Origin: Agrobacterium tumefaciens_K
GTDB taxonomy: Bacteria > Pseudomonadota > Alphaproteobacteria > Rhizobiales > Rhizobiaceae
Assembly: GCF_031801495.1 (NCBI RefSeq)
Contig: NZ_JAOEGC010000002.1
Location: 372,001-436,000, forward strand
DNA length: 64,000 nt
Reading direction: 5' to 3'
Shown: positions 53,030 through 61,189 of the stretch, in pieces
Layout of the letters: each line of letters starts with the position of its first letter
Numbering within the stretch: position 1 is the first letter of the stretch
Translations under genes and position numbers: made by a program
The notes under the pieces: model-generated
What the model saw: only the letters and a program-made list of their open reading frames with translations
The model's database searches: none
What the model was told of the DNA's origin: nothing

Positions 53030-54672
53030 GGCTGTGCCTCCGGTTCTCCGCCCGCTCTCGGTGCTGAAATGACACCCTGGATGTAGCTGCCTGGCAGGTC
53101 CAGGATGCGGGCCGTTTCCTGCATGTAGGCCATGATCGGACCGGCCTGTATGGTCATGGCTAGTGTCAATGACAGCAGCAGCATGACGGGCGCGACTTCG
53201 ATCACCAGAACGCGCGGTACCGTGCCCTCTATGGACGCCCAGAAGGTGCGGATACCGGCACGCGTCATTGAGATCAGCGAGGCGAAACCAGAGAAAATGA
53301 TGAGGAAGACGATCCACCACGAAAGAGTGGAGACGTTGTCGTTGGCACCCAGACCCGAGGGGTTGAGGATAGCCGACAACATCGAAAATTTGGCGATGAA
53401 GCCCGAGAGCGGCGGCAGTCCGGCCAGCAGGATGCCGCAGGCGGCGAAACACGTACCCAGAACGGCCATGGTTCCGGGCATCGTTGTGCCGACTTCCTCC
53501 TCTTCCTCTTCTTCGTCGAGATCACCGTAGGCTTCCATGGTGACGGCAAGAACGTTCGCGCCTGCATCCTGACCGCGCTCGACCAGTTCGATCAATATGA
53601 AGAAGGCGCTGATCGTCAATGTGGAGCTGACGAGATAATAGAGCGCACCTGCCGCAACCATCGGGTTGCCCGTACCCATCGCAGCGAGCAGCGTGCCGGA
53701 GGACACCAGAACGGAAAAGCCTGCGAGACGGCCGAGAGCCTGCGATGCCAGCACGCCGATCGTGCCGAAGATGATGGTGGCGATACCACCGACAAGCAGT
53801 GCATCATGACCGAACCCGGCGGATTCACCGGCGGTCTGGCCGAAAAGAAGGAAGGAAAGGCGGGCAATGACATAGATGCCGACCTTGCTCATGATGGCGA
53901 ACAGGCCGCCGACAGGGGCGGATGCCGCGCCATAGGCGGATGGCAGCCAGAAGTTCAGGGGCCACATTCCGGCTTTCACAAGAAACGCAACGCCGAGAAC
54001 CGCCGCACCCGTTTCCAGCAGCATTCTCTGGTCGGGATTCAGCCCCTCGATGCGATGCGCAAGATCACCCATGTTCAGGGTGCCGGTGACGCCGTAGATC
54101 AGGCTGACACCGATCAGGAAGAAAAGCGCCGCGACAAGGTTGATGGCGATGTAATGCAAACCCGCCTTGACGCGCTGCTGGCCGGAACCGTGCAGCAGAA
54201 GGCCGTAGGACGCCGCCAGCATCACTTCGAAAAAAACGAAGAGATTGAAAAGGTCGCCGGTCAGGAAGGCGCCATTGACGCCCATCAGCATCATATGGAA
54301 CAGCGAATGGAAATGCGCACCCGACTTGTGCCATTTCGCCAGCGCGTAGATCAGCGAGGGAATGGCGAGCAGGGCGGTCAGCAACACCATGAGCCCGGAG
54401 AGGCGGTCGGCCACGAGCACGATGCCGAAGGGGGCTGGCCAGTTGCCGAGAAGATAGACGCCGGTCGAGATGACGGCCGCGATCTCGGTATTCACCGTCG
54501 AGTTGACGTCGATGAACAGAAGGATCGCCACGATCAGTAGCACGAATGTCGAGGCGAGGCTGATGCCCGCCTTGATGGCGCGCTGGCGCTCATCGAAGAA
54601 CAGCAGTAGCGCTGCCGTCAGCAACGGCACCAGAATGGGGGCAATGACGATATGGAAGGGAAACGAACTCAC
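53026..54672 (-). CDS. phaD: PhaD/MnhD, Mrp antiporter subunit D
   Basis: 548 residues, about 14 transmembrane helices of the complex I NuoN/MnhD type: FEVMLAASYGLLLHGSGQ, VAFLVKAGMWPLNFWLPSAY and LAGLPPLSGFIAKFSMLSAI. A long acidic cytoplasmic loop (LDEEEEEEEVG, 53491-53525) interrupts the segment after VTMEAYG. It forms, with PhaA, the proton-translocating core. Confidence 0.93.
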   Translation of the reverse strand: MSSFPFHIVIAPILVPLLTAALLLFFDERQRAIKAGISLASTFVLLIVAILLFIDVNSTVNTEIAAVISTGVYLLGNWPAPFGIVLVADRLSGLMVLLTALLAIPSLIYALAKWHKSGAHFHSLFHMMLMGVNGAFLTGDLFNLFVFFEVMLAASYGLLLHGSGQQRVKAGLHYIAINLVAALFFLIGVSLIYGVTGTLNMGDLAHRIEGLNPDQRMLLETGAAVLGVAFLVKAGMWPLNFWLPSAYGAASAPVGGLFAIMSKVGIYVIARLSFLLFGQTAGESAGFGHDALLVGGIATIIFGTIGVLASQALGRLAGFSVLVSSGTLLAAMGTGNPMVAAGALYYLVSSTLTISAFFILIELVERGQDAGANVLAVTMEAYGDLDEEEEEEEVGTTMPGTMAVLGTCFAACGILLAGLPPLSGFIAKFSMLSAILNPSGLGANDNVSTLSWWIVFLIIFSGFASLISMTRAGIRTFWASIEGTVPRVLVIEVAPVMLLLSLTLAMTIQAGPIMAYMQETARILDLPGSYIQGVISAPRAGGEPEAQP

Positions 54673-55004
54673 TTGCTTTCCCTCCCGTCCACATGGTCGG
54701 TGCCCGTCAGGCCACGTGCCGCCAGCAGAACGACGAGAAACAGAGCCGTCGTTGCAAAGCCGATGACGATAGCCGTCAGCACCAGTGCCTGCGGAACCGG
54801 GTCCGCGAGGGTGGAGGTATCGGCACCAGTGTTGAGGACCGGCGGGGCATTGGTCTTGATGCCGCCCACGCCGAAGATGAAGAGATTAACGGCGTAAGAG
54901 AGCAGGGAAAGCCCCACGATGACCTGATATGTTCTCGGGCGCAGTACCAACCACACGCCGGAACCGGTCATGATGCCGATGCCGATTGCAAGGATAAGCT
55001 CCAT
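54669..55004 (-). CDS. phaC: PhaC/MnhC, Mrp antiporter subunit C
   Basis: 111 residues with three helices, NuoK-like. Marks are GSGVWLVLRPRTYQVIVGLS, LLSYAVNLFIFGVGG, and PQALVLTAIVIGFATTALFL. The start shares a base with the stop of the fused phaAB gene (TAATG). Confidence 0.92.
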   Translation of the reverse strand: MELILAIGIGIMTGSGVWLVLRPRTYQVIVGLSLLSYAVNLFIFGVGGIKTNAPPVLNTGADTSTLADPVPQALVLTAIVIGFATTALFLVVLLAARGLTGTDHVDGRESK

Positions 55005-57922
55005 TACGCGTCCTCCGTTCGTGCCGCTTCAGGCGTGCGAACGCGATAGTTGCGCAACGATTGGTGGGCGAGTGCTATAAGAATAAGTACGGTCGATCCG
55101 ACCACCAGCGAAAAGACGCCGAGATCGAACAGCAAGGCGGAGGCCGTCGGCATTTTGCCGATGTAGGGCAGCTCCGTGTACTGGAAGTACGAGGTCAGGA
55201 ACGGGTAACCGAAATACCATGATCCGAGGCCTGTCGCCGCTGCCATCAGAAGGCCGAAGCCCATCCAGCGCAGGGGCAGGATGCGGATACGGTCTTCCGC
55301 CCAGCGTGCGCCGCCCGCGAGATATTGCAGCAGGAAGGCGATTGCCATGGTGATGCCGGCCGCAAATCCGCCGCCCGGCAGATCGTGGCCACGCATCAGC
55401 AGGAAGATCGAGAAGGTGATGATGACGGGGAACATCCACTGCATCACAATCGACGGCACATAGAGATAATCCCGCACCGTATCGCCCTTGCTGCGCTCCG
55501 GGCGCTCCGAATCGAAGGCGTTCTGCATCTGCTGCTGCTCTGGCAACCCGATGCTTTCATGCGCCGGACGGAAACGTCGCAGCAGGGAGAAGACCGTCAG
55601 CGCCACGATGGCAAGCACGGCGATTTCGCCGAATGTATCGAAACCGCGGAAGTCGACCAGAATGACGTTGACGACATTCGTGCCGCCACCTTCCGAATAG
55701 GCCCGCTCCAGAAAATAGGTGGCGATGGCGTTGGGCACGGGCAGGGTCATGACCGCATAGGCGATGACGGACATGCCAATGCCGCTTGCTGCCGCCACCA
55801 GGAAGTCACGGGCGCGGCGAAGCTGCGCGGGAAGTTCGTTGCTGTTGTCGACCTTTTCATTGCGTTTCGGCAGCCAGCGCAGGCCGAGCAGAATGAGAAC
55901 GGTCGTGACGATCTCGACCAGCAGCTGCGTGATGGCGAGGTCCGGCGCGGAAAGCCAGACGAAGGTCAGGCAGGTCACCAGACCCGCGACGCCGAGCATG
56001 ATGAGGGCGGCAAGTCGGTGATATTTGGCCTGCCAGGCGGCACCGAGTGCCGCGATCATGCCGATAAGCCACAGGATAGCGAAGATCGGGTCGAAGGATG
56101 TAACGCGGGGAAGGGTCAACGAGAATTCGGAGAGGAACAGGGGCGAAAAACCGGCCAGCAGGGCCACCAGAATGAGCAGCCTGAGCTGCGGCTGAAGACG
56201 CCGCGTACCAAGCGTGCTCTCCAGCCACCGCGCCCATTTCCAGGACACGGTGACGAGAATGCGCTCGAAGATACGTTGCCCGCGCAGATGCCTGAAGACT
56301 GGCGGGCCGTCCTCGCATCTGGAGAAATATCCTCCGAGGATGGCGTAGATTGTGACGCCACCGGCGAGAGCCACGATACTCATGAGGAGCGGCAGGTTGA
56401 ACCCGTGCCAGATGGACAGGCTGTAGACCGGGGTCTGCGGGCCGAGAACCGAAAGGACGGCCGAATGCAGGTAAGGCCCGATCGACAGGCTCGGGACAAT
56501 GCCGACGACGAGGCAGGCGAAAACGAGGAACTCGATTGGAAACCGCATCCAGCGTGGTGGTTCGTGCGGATGTGGATTGGGAAGATCGACAGGCTTCGGG
56601 CCGAAGAATACGGTATGGATGAAGCGCAGCGAGTAAGCGACGGCGAATGCGCCTGAAAGCGTGGCGACATAGGGCAGGGCGCGGTCGAGGAGCGAATCCG
56701 CATGGGTTTCGACAGCCTCTGCGAAGAACATTTCCTTCGACAGAAAGCCGTTGAAAAGAGGCACGCCAGCCATCGCCGCACTCGCCGCCATGGCAAGCGT
56801 CGCCGTCGCGGGCATGAAGGTATAAAGCCCGCTTAGCCTGCGCATATCGCGCGTTCCGGTTTCATGGTCGATGATGCCAGCCGCCATGAAGAGCGATGCC
56901 TTGAAGGTGGCGTGGTTGACCATATGAAAGATTGCTGCGACCGCTGCCAGCGGGCTTCCAAGACTGAGCAGCGTGGTGATGAGGCCGAGATGGCTGATGG
57001 TCGAATACGCCAGCAGACCTTTCAGATCCTGCTGGAACATGGCGAAATAGGCGCCCAAAAGCAGCGTGATGATCCCGGCGGCACCAACGATCCAGAACCA
57101 TTCCTGAGTGCCAGCAAGCACTGGCCAGAAGCGCACCAGCAAGAACACGCCCGCCTTCACCATGGTTGCGGAGTGAAGATAGGCGGAAACCGGCGTTGGC
57201 GCAGCCATGGCGTTGGGCAGCCAGAAATGGAAAGGGAACTGCGCGCTTTTCGTCAGTGCGCCACCCAGAATGAGGATCAGTGCCGGTAGATAGAGCGAAT
57301 GGGCGCGGATCTCCGGTCCGGCGGCGAGGATCACGTCGAGATCGTAGCTTCCGGCCATATGCCCGAGGATCAAAACACCAGCCAAAAGGCTGAAGCCACC
57401 GATGCCCGTCACCGTCAGCGCCATGCGCGCGCCGTCGCGCGCGGCTGCATTGTGGTGCCAGTAACCGATAAGCAGGAATGAGAAAATGCTCGTCATTTCC
57501 CAGAAGATCGACAGCAGGATCACGTTGCCGGAAACCACCACCCCCAGCATCGATCCCATGAAGGCCAGCAGAAACGCGAAAAAGCGCGGGATCGGATCCT
57601 CGGTGGACATGTAATAACGGGCGTAAAGAACGACCAGCAGGCCGATGCCGGTAATCAGGATTGCAAAGATCCAGGAAAATCCATCGAGCCGCAGGGTGAA
57701 GTTCAGGCCGAGCTGGGGCAGCCACTCAACGTCATATTTCAGAACTGCGCCAACGCTGACGGAGCTGTAAAGAAAGATGCTGCTGACAAGCCCGAAGAGT
57801 GCAACCGCTCCGGCAACGGAAGCAGGAGCGGCGGCCGCGCCGTTACGCGGCATGAATGCCGTAATAATGGCGCCGACAAACGGTAGTGCGACGAGAAATG
57901 GTAGGATGGTTGCAAGTGTCAT
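55004..57922 (-). CDS. phaA: PhaAB, fused Mrp antiporter subunits A and B
   Basis: 972 residues. The MnhA part has NuoL-type helices (WEMTSIFSFLLIGYWHHNAA, SAQFPFHFWLPNAMAAPTPV, SATMVKAGVFLLVRFWPVLA), and the last 160 residues are the MnhB subunit (VMQWMFPVIITFSIFLLMRG, HDLPGGGFAAGITMAIAFLL). This fusion is typical of rhizobial PhaAB. The complex is a cation/proton antiporter that supports pH, K+ and Na+ homeostasis. Genes run phaAB-C-D-E-F-G with overlaps, one transcript. Confidence 0.94.
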   Translation of the reverse strand: MTLATILPFLVALPFVGAIITAFMPRNGAAAAPASVAGAVALFGLVSSIFLYSSVSVGAVLKYDVEWLPQLGLNFTLRLDGFSWIFAILITGIGLLVVLYARYYMSTEDPIPRFFAFLLAFMGSMLGVVVSGNVILLSIFWEMTSIFSFLLIGYWHHNAAARDGARMALTVTGIGGFSLLAGVLILGHMAGSYDLDVILAAGPEIRAHSLYLPALILILGGALTKSAQFPFHFWLPNAMAAPTPVSAYLHSATMVKAGVFLLVRFWPVLAGTQEWFWIVGAAGIITLLLGAYFAMFQQDLKGLLAYSTISHLGLITTLLSLGSPLAAVAAIFHMVNHATFKASLFMAAGIIDHETGTRDMRRLSGLYTFMPATATLAMAASAAMAGVPLFNGFLSKEMFFAEAVETHADSLLDRALPYVATLSGAFAVAYSLRFIHTVFFGPKPVDLPNPHPHEPPRWMRFPIEFLVFACLVVGIVPSLSIGPYLHSAVLSVLGPQTPVYSLSIWHGFNLPLLMSIVALAGGVTIYAILGGYFSRCEDGPPVFRHLRGQRIFERILVTVSWKWARWLESTLGTRRLQPQLRLLILVALLAGFSPLFLSEFSLTLPRVTSFDPIFAILWLIGMIAALGAAWQAKYHRLAALIMLGVAGLVTCLTFVWLSAPDLAITQLLVEIVTTVLILLGLRWLPKRNEKVDNSNELPAQLRRARDFLVAAASGIGMSVIAYAVMTLPVPNAIATYFLERAYSEGGGTNVVNVILVDFRGFDTFGEIAVLAIVALTVFSLLRRFRPAHESIGLPEQQQMQNAFDSERPERSKGDTVRDYLYVPSIVMQWMFPVIITFSIFLLMRGHDLPGGGFAAGITMAIAFLLQYLAGGARWAEDRIRILPLRWMGFGLLMAAATGLGSWYFGYPFLTSYFQYTELPYIGKMPTASALLFDLGVFSLVVGSTVLILIALAHQSLRNYRVRTPEAARTEDA

Positions 57923-58026
57923 ATGCGGTGGCGGTTTTCTCTCTGGAGATCAGGCGGAGGCGGTTTTCCGACGACTCCGGTACCCGGGGCTCTAAAAACG
58001 AGACGCGGGTGAGGACGCCGGCATAG

Positions 58027-58413
58027 CTACCAGATAGTGCGCGGCGGTGCTCTTGGCGCCGCGTTGGAAAAGTCTCGAGGGGTGTGTCGTGAAACCGCAA
58101 CACGACCCGTTCCCTGCCTGTCGTCGCCGTCAAACAGGCTGTGCGTGAAGAGCGTATCGGCACGCATCGTTGCGTTTGCGCCGCACAAATGAGAGCTGTG
58201 ATCGACGCTGTCGGTGCAGTCCTGTCTGTGGGGTGAGAAGGGGGCACGCCCCTGTTCCGTCACCTGAAGTCGCTCATAGCGGCTTGTTTTGGAAACGGCC
58301 TTGATACCTGCCTGCGCCTGAAACCCGACCATGACAAGAAGGCTTGCGACGACGATCCCGATCAGAACCTGCGGATGGCGCCCGGAACAGCGGCTTTTCC
58401 CCATCCATTGCAA
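58027..58413 (-). CDS. Hypothetical secreted protein
   Basis: 128 residues. A signal peptide (VLIGIVVASLLVMVGFQAQA, cleaved near AGIKAV) is followed by a Ser/Arg-rich soluble tail with two Cys (QDCTDSV and HLCGAN) that could pair. The start is TTG with GGGAGG 7-8 bases upstream; the ATG three codons later lies too far from the site. No family recognised; confidence comes from the signal peptide and ribosome site. Confidence 0.5.
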   Translation of the reverse strand: MQWMGKSRCSGRHPQVLIGIVVASLLVMVGFQAQAGIKAVSKTSRYERLQVTEQGRAPFSPHRQDCTDSVDHSSHLCGANATMRADTLFTHSLFDGDDRQGTGRVAVSRHTPRDFSNAAPRAPPRTIW

Positions 58414-58898
58414 GTTCGCACCTCCCTTAGTCGCAAAGTCTCGTTAAATCGTCACCGCGCAGCGAATATCTCGTTGATTTGTTTTAGGGGAAGCCAGCCG
58501 CGCTTGTCCAGCGTATCAGGCAGAAAAACGCCCATATGCGGCAATTCGCACGCTGGAATTGCATTTTGACGAGCGGAATGAGCGTAGAAATTAAAAGATT
58601 CCGCTAATTTTAGCGTTTGACGCGGCGCGATAGTTTTTTTAACTTTCAAGCAAGGAATTAACCATAAAGATTGATGGTATTTCCACGGCGGAACGTGATT
58701 CTCATCACCTTCCTGGCATGACGCCGCACTGCCGTACCGGGACCGATCCGGTATGCTCGTTTCTTGGTTCAAGAAGGTCTGGCAAGCGTCGATGCCGCAT
58801 CGCAAGCGATGTGCATGTTCGTTCAATAATCCCCTCTGGGTGCTGGCATTTTGAACCGGGCCATTGACCGGTGGACGCCGGTTGTCATGTTTTTGGGG
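58414..58898. other. Upstream region of the chemotaxis operon
   Basis: About 485 bases without a supported gene. Two TTAAC elements (near 58640 and 58658) and a GATTC site near 58597 are the only regulatory-looking features. The 332-residue minus-strand frame through here is antisense to the receptor gene. Confidence 0.6.
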
Positions 58899-60512
58899 AT
58901 GTCGGTGGGGCAGGATTTGCCATCGGATCAAGCGCGTAGAGCCCCGGGCGGCAGCCTGGCGGGACGATTGCGTTTTGCCGGCCTCGAGCAGCCGCAAACG
59001 GATTTCCTGCGCGATTATCGCAGCATGCTGGAGCCTTATCTGAAGGCCGGCCTGCGCGACGTGATGAACCGGTTCCAGTCCATGCCGGACTGTTCGCCAT
59101 CCTTCGAAAGTGAAAATCAGCTTGATCGCCTGCATGATCTGCAGGCGTCGCACTGGAGCGTTCTGACTGACGCACGATTTGACGCTCTCTATGCGGAACG
59201 TGTCAAGGTTCTCTCCGATAACGCCAGCCGCATGGGACTGGACCCGCGCTGGCAGATCGCAAGCCATGCGGTCGTTCTGGAACATCTGCTTGGCGGTCTT
59301 GTGACAGAGCATGCGCCCCGATCCATCTGGCCCGGCAGCAAGAAAAAAAGCCGGGAACTTGCCGAGGCCGTCAAGAACGTCGTCCGCCTCGTGATGGTCG
59401 ATACGGAGATTGCCGTTTCCCTTCGCTTCAATGAAATGCGTGTTCGCCATGGCCGCGAACTGGCCGAACAGCGCCAGAGCGACCGCGCCGAAGCCGCATC
59501 ATTGCTGGGTCAGGCCTTGACGGCTTTTGCGGCGGGCGATCTGCGGGCACGCATCGGCAACGATGTTCCGGAGGCATATCGGGATATTGCCGACACCTTC
59601 AACGCGGCACTGGAACGGATTGGCGCATGTCTGGTTGCCTCTCGCCATCGTGTTGCACAGGCGGAGGACCTCAGTGGCGGATTTGCACAAAAGGGTCGCT
59701 CTCTTTCACAGCAGTCGAACCGGCACGCGGAAGCGCTGGGCGGAGGCGCCCGTTCGCTCGATGCCATGATCGACGACGTTGTGGGGAGCGGTGAACTCAT
59801 CGCTGAGGTCGAAAAGGCCGTTTGCCGTGCTCGCGATGCCGCGGTGGAAAGCGGCAAGGCCGTGGGTGAGGCGATCAGCGCCATGTCCGACATCGAGCAG
59901 TCCGCCGAGCAGATCGGCACGATCATCGGCACAATCGACGAGATTGCGTTCCAGACCAATCTTCTCGCCTTGAACGCGGGCATCGAGGCCGCACGGGCGG
60001 GTGACAGCGGACGAGGTTTCGCGGTCGTCGCGCAGGAAGTCCGGGCGCTGGCCCAGCGCTCCGCCGATGCGGCGCGGGAAATCAAGAGCCTTGTCAGCAG
60101 CACGAAGGCACAGGTCGAAGGCGGTGTGCGCCTTGTGGGTCGCACACAGCAGGCCATCGGCGATGTTGTGCAGCAGGTATCCGGCATCAACGAAACCGTC
60201 GGGGAAGTTTCACGCCGTACGGCGGCGCATGTTGCAGGCCTGCGTGCGGCGGCCGCAGATATCGGCGAACTGGAGCGGCAGGCCGGGCGTATCGCAGGCG
60301 ACGTGACCGAGGTGTCTGCGGATGCGGATGCTCTGCACACGGTTATCATCGAGCTTGGCCACACCGTCCGCGAATTCCAGATCGCAAGAAGAAATCAGGA
60401 CGACGCGCGCGTGGAAACGGAACGTCAGGGTTTTCCCTCTAAGAACTCTGACAGCGAGTGGACGTCTCGCAGCAACGACTATCAACAATTCAGACGCCAA
60501 GGAGTGATGTGA
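58899..60512 (+). CDS. Soluble globin-type chemoreceptor (IcpA-like)
   Basis: About 537 residues, no transmembrane helix. The first 170 are a protoglobin sensor domain; the rest is a HAMP-like stretch and the MCP signalling hairpin DEIAFQTNLLALNAGIEAAR, AGDSGRGFAVVAQEVRALAQ. In heme-bearing relatives the sensor carries IGxxHxRIGL; here that place reads LSDNASRMGL, so the proximal His is Ala99. The receptor is first in the che operon, as icpA is in Sinorhizobium. Start at 58899 is preferred, but 58887 and a TTG at 58851 are open. Confidence 0.85.
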   Translation: MSVGQDLPSDQARRAPGGSLAGRLRFAGLEQPQTDFLRDYRSMLEPYLKAGLRDVMNRFQSMPDCSPSFESENQLDRLHDLQASHWSVLTDARFDALYAERVKVLSDNASRMGLDPRWQIASHAVVLEHLLGGLVTEHAPRSIWPGSKKKSRELAEAVKNVVRLVMVDTEIAVSLRFNEMRVRHGRELAEQRQSDRAEAASLLGQALTAFAAGDLRARIGNDVPEAYRDIADTFNAALERIGACLVASRHRVAQAEDLSGGFAQKGRSLSQQSNRHAEALGGGARSLDAMIDDVVGSGELIAEVEKAVCRARDAAVESGKAVGEAISAMSDIEQSAEQIGTIIGTIDEIAFQTNLLALNAGIEAARAGDSGRGFAVVAQEVRALAQRSADAAREIKSLVSSTKAQVEGGVRLVGRTQQAIGDVVQQVSGINETVGEVSRRTAAHVAGLRAAAADIGELERQAGRIAGDVTEVSADADALHTVIIELGHTVREFQIARRNQDDARVETERQGFPSKNSDSEWTSRSNDYQQFRRQGVM

Positions 60513-60811
60513 TGGCAGCGAAAAAAGCAGCCGAGGCGACGCTGAAACTGTCACCGGTTCTGGATCTCAATGAGGCGACGGCACTGCATGCCCAGCTGAT
60601 GACGATGAGAGGAGCTTCGTTGTCGGTGGACGCGTCGGAAGTGGAACGGGTCGGTGCACTTTGCGCTCAGGTTCTGATGGCCGGTGCGAAGTCTTGGGAA
60701 GAGGACGGCAAAGCATTCGGTTTTGCGGCGGTTTCCGATGCCTTCGACAAGACCATGAAATTGATAGGCATCAATATCGATCATTTGCTCCCCAAGGAGA
60801 TGCAACAATGA
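60512..60811 (+). CDS. STAS domain protein of the che operon
   Basis: 99 residues, a single STAS fold: LSPVLDLNEATALHAQLMTM, SVDASEVERVGALCAQVLMA with the usual Ser place changed to Gly-Ala, and FAAVSDAFDKTMKLIGINID. It corresponds to the small orf2 of rhizobial che operons. GGAG lies before the ATG; it overlaps the receptor stop (TGATG) and cheY1 (ATGA). Confidence 0.87.
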   Translation: MAAKKAAEATLKLSPVLDLNEATALHAQLMTMRGASLSVDASEVERVGALCAQVLMAGAKSWEEDGKAFGFAAVSDAFDKTMKLIGINIDHLLPKEMQQ

Positions 60812-61173
60812 AGAAAAGAGTTCTTACAGTCGATGATTCCCGAACAATCAGGAACATGCTTCTCGTGACACTGAACAATGCCGGTTTCGAAACGATCCAG
60901 GCGGAAGACGGTGTTGAGGGTCTTGAAGTGCTCGAACAGAGCAACCCGGACGTGATCGTCACGGACATCAACATGCCACGCCTCGATGGCTTCGGTTTCA
61001 TCGAGGGCGTTCGCCGCAACGAAAAGTATCGTGCGATACCGATCCTCGTTCTGACGACCGAAAGCGATGCCGAGAAAAAGAATCGTGCCCGCCAGGCTGG
61101 CGCAACCGGCTGGATCGTCAAGCCTTTCGACCCTGCCAAACTCATCGATGCCATTGAGCGCGTAACCGCCTGA
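60808..61173 (+). CDS. cheY1: CheY1, chemotaxis response regulator
   Basis: 121 residues, receiver only. Asp9 and Asp10, the phosphoacceptor Asp53 in VTDINMP, a Thr in VLTTESD and Lys in IVKPFDP are all present. In rhizobia one CheY drives the motor and the other acts as a phosphate sink; in Sinorhizobium CheY1 is the sink. AAGGAG is 7 bases before the ATG. Overlaps the STAS gene by four bases. Confidence 0.94.
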   Translation: MKKRVLTVDDSRTIRNMLLVTLNNAGFETIQAEDGVEGLEVLEQSNPDVIVTDINMPRLDGFGFIEGVRRNEKYRAIPILVLTTESDAEKKNRARQAGATGWIVKPFDPAKLIDAIERVTA

Positions 61174-61189
61174 TACGGGACATTTCACG

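Noticed and set aside
55325..56656. 443-residue frame on the plus strand
   Set aside because: It is opposite the fused phaAB gene and is full of Gln, Glu and Arg, as expected for the complement of a membrane protein gene.
58452..59450. 332-residue minus-strand frame
   Set aside because: It overlaps the chemoreceptor gene in antisense, has no ribosome site and no recognised motif.
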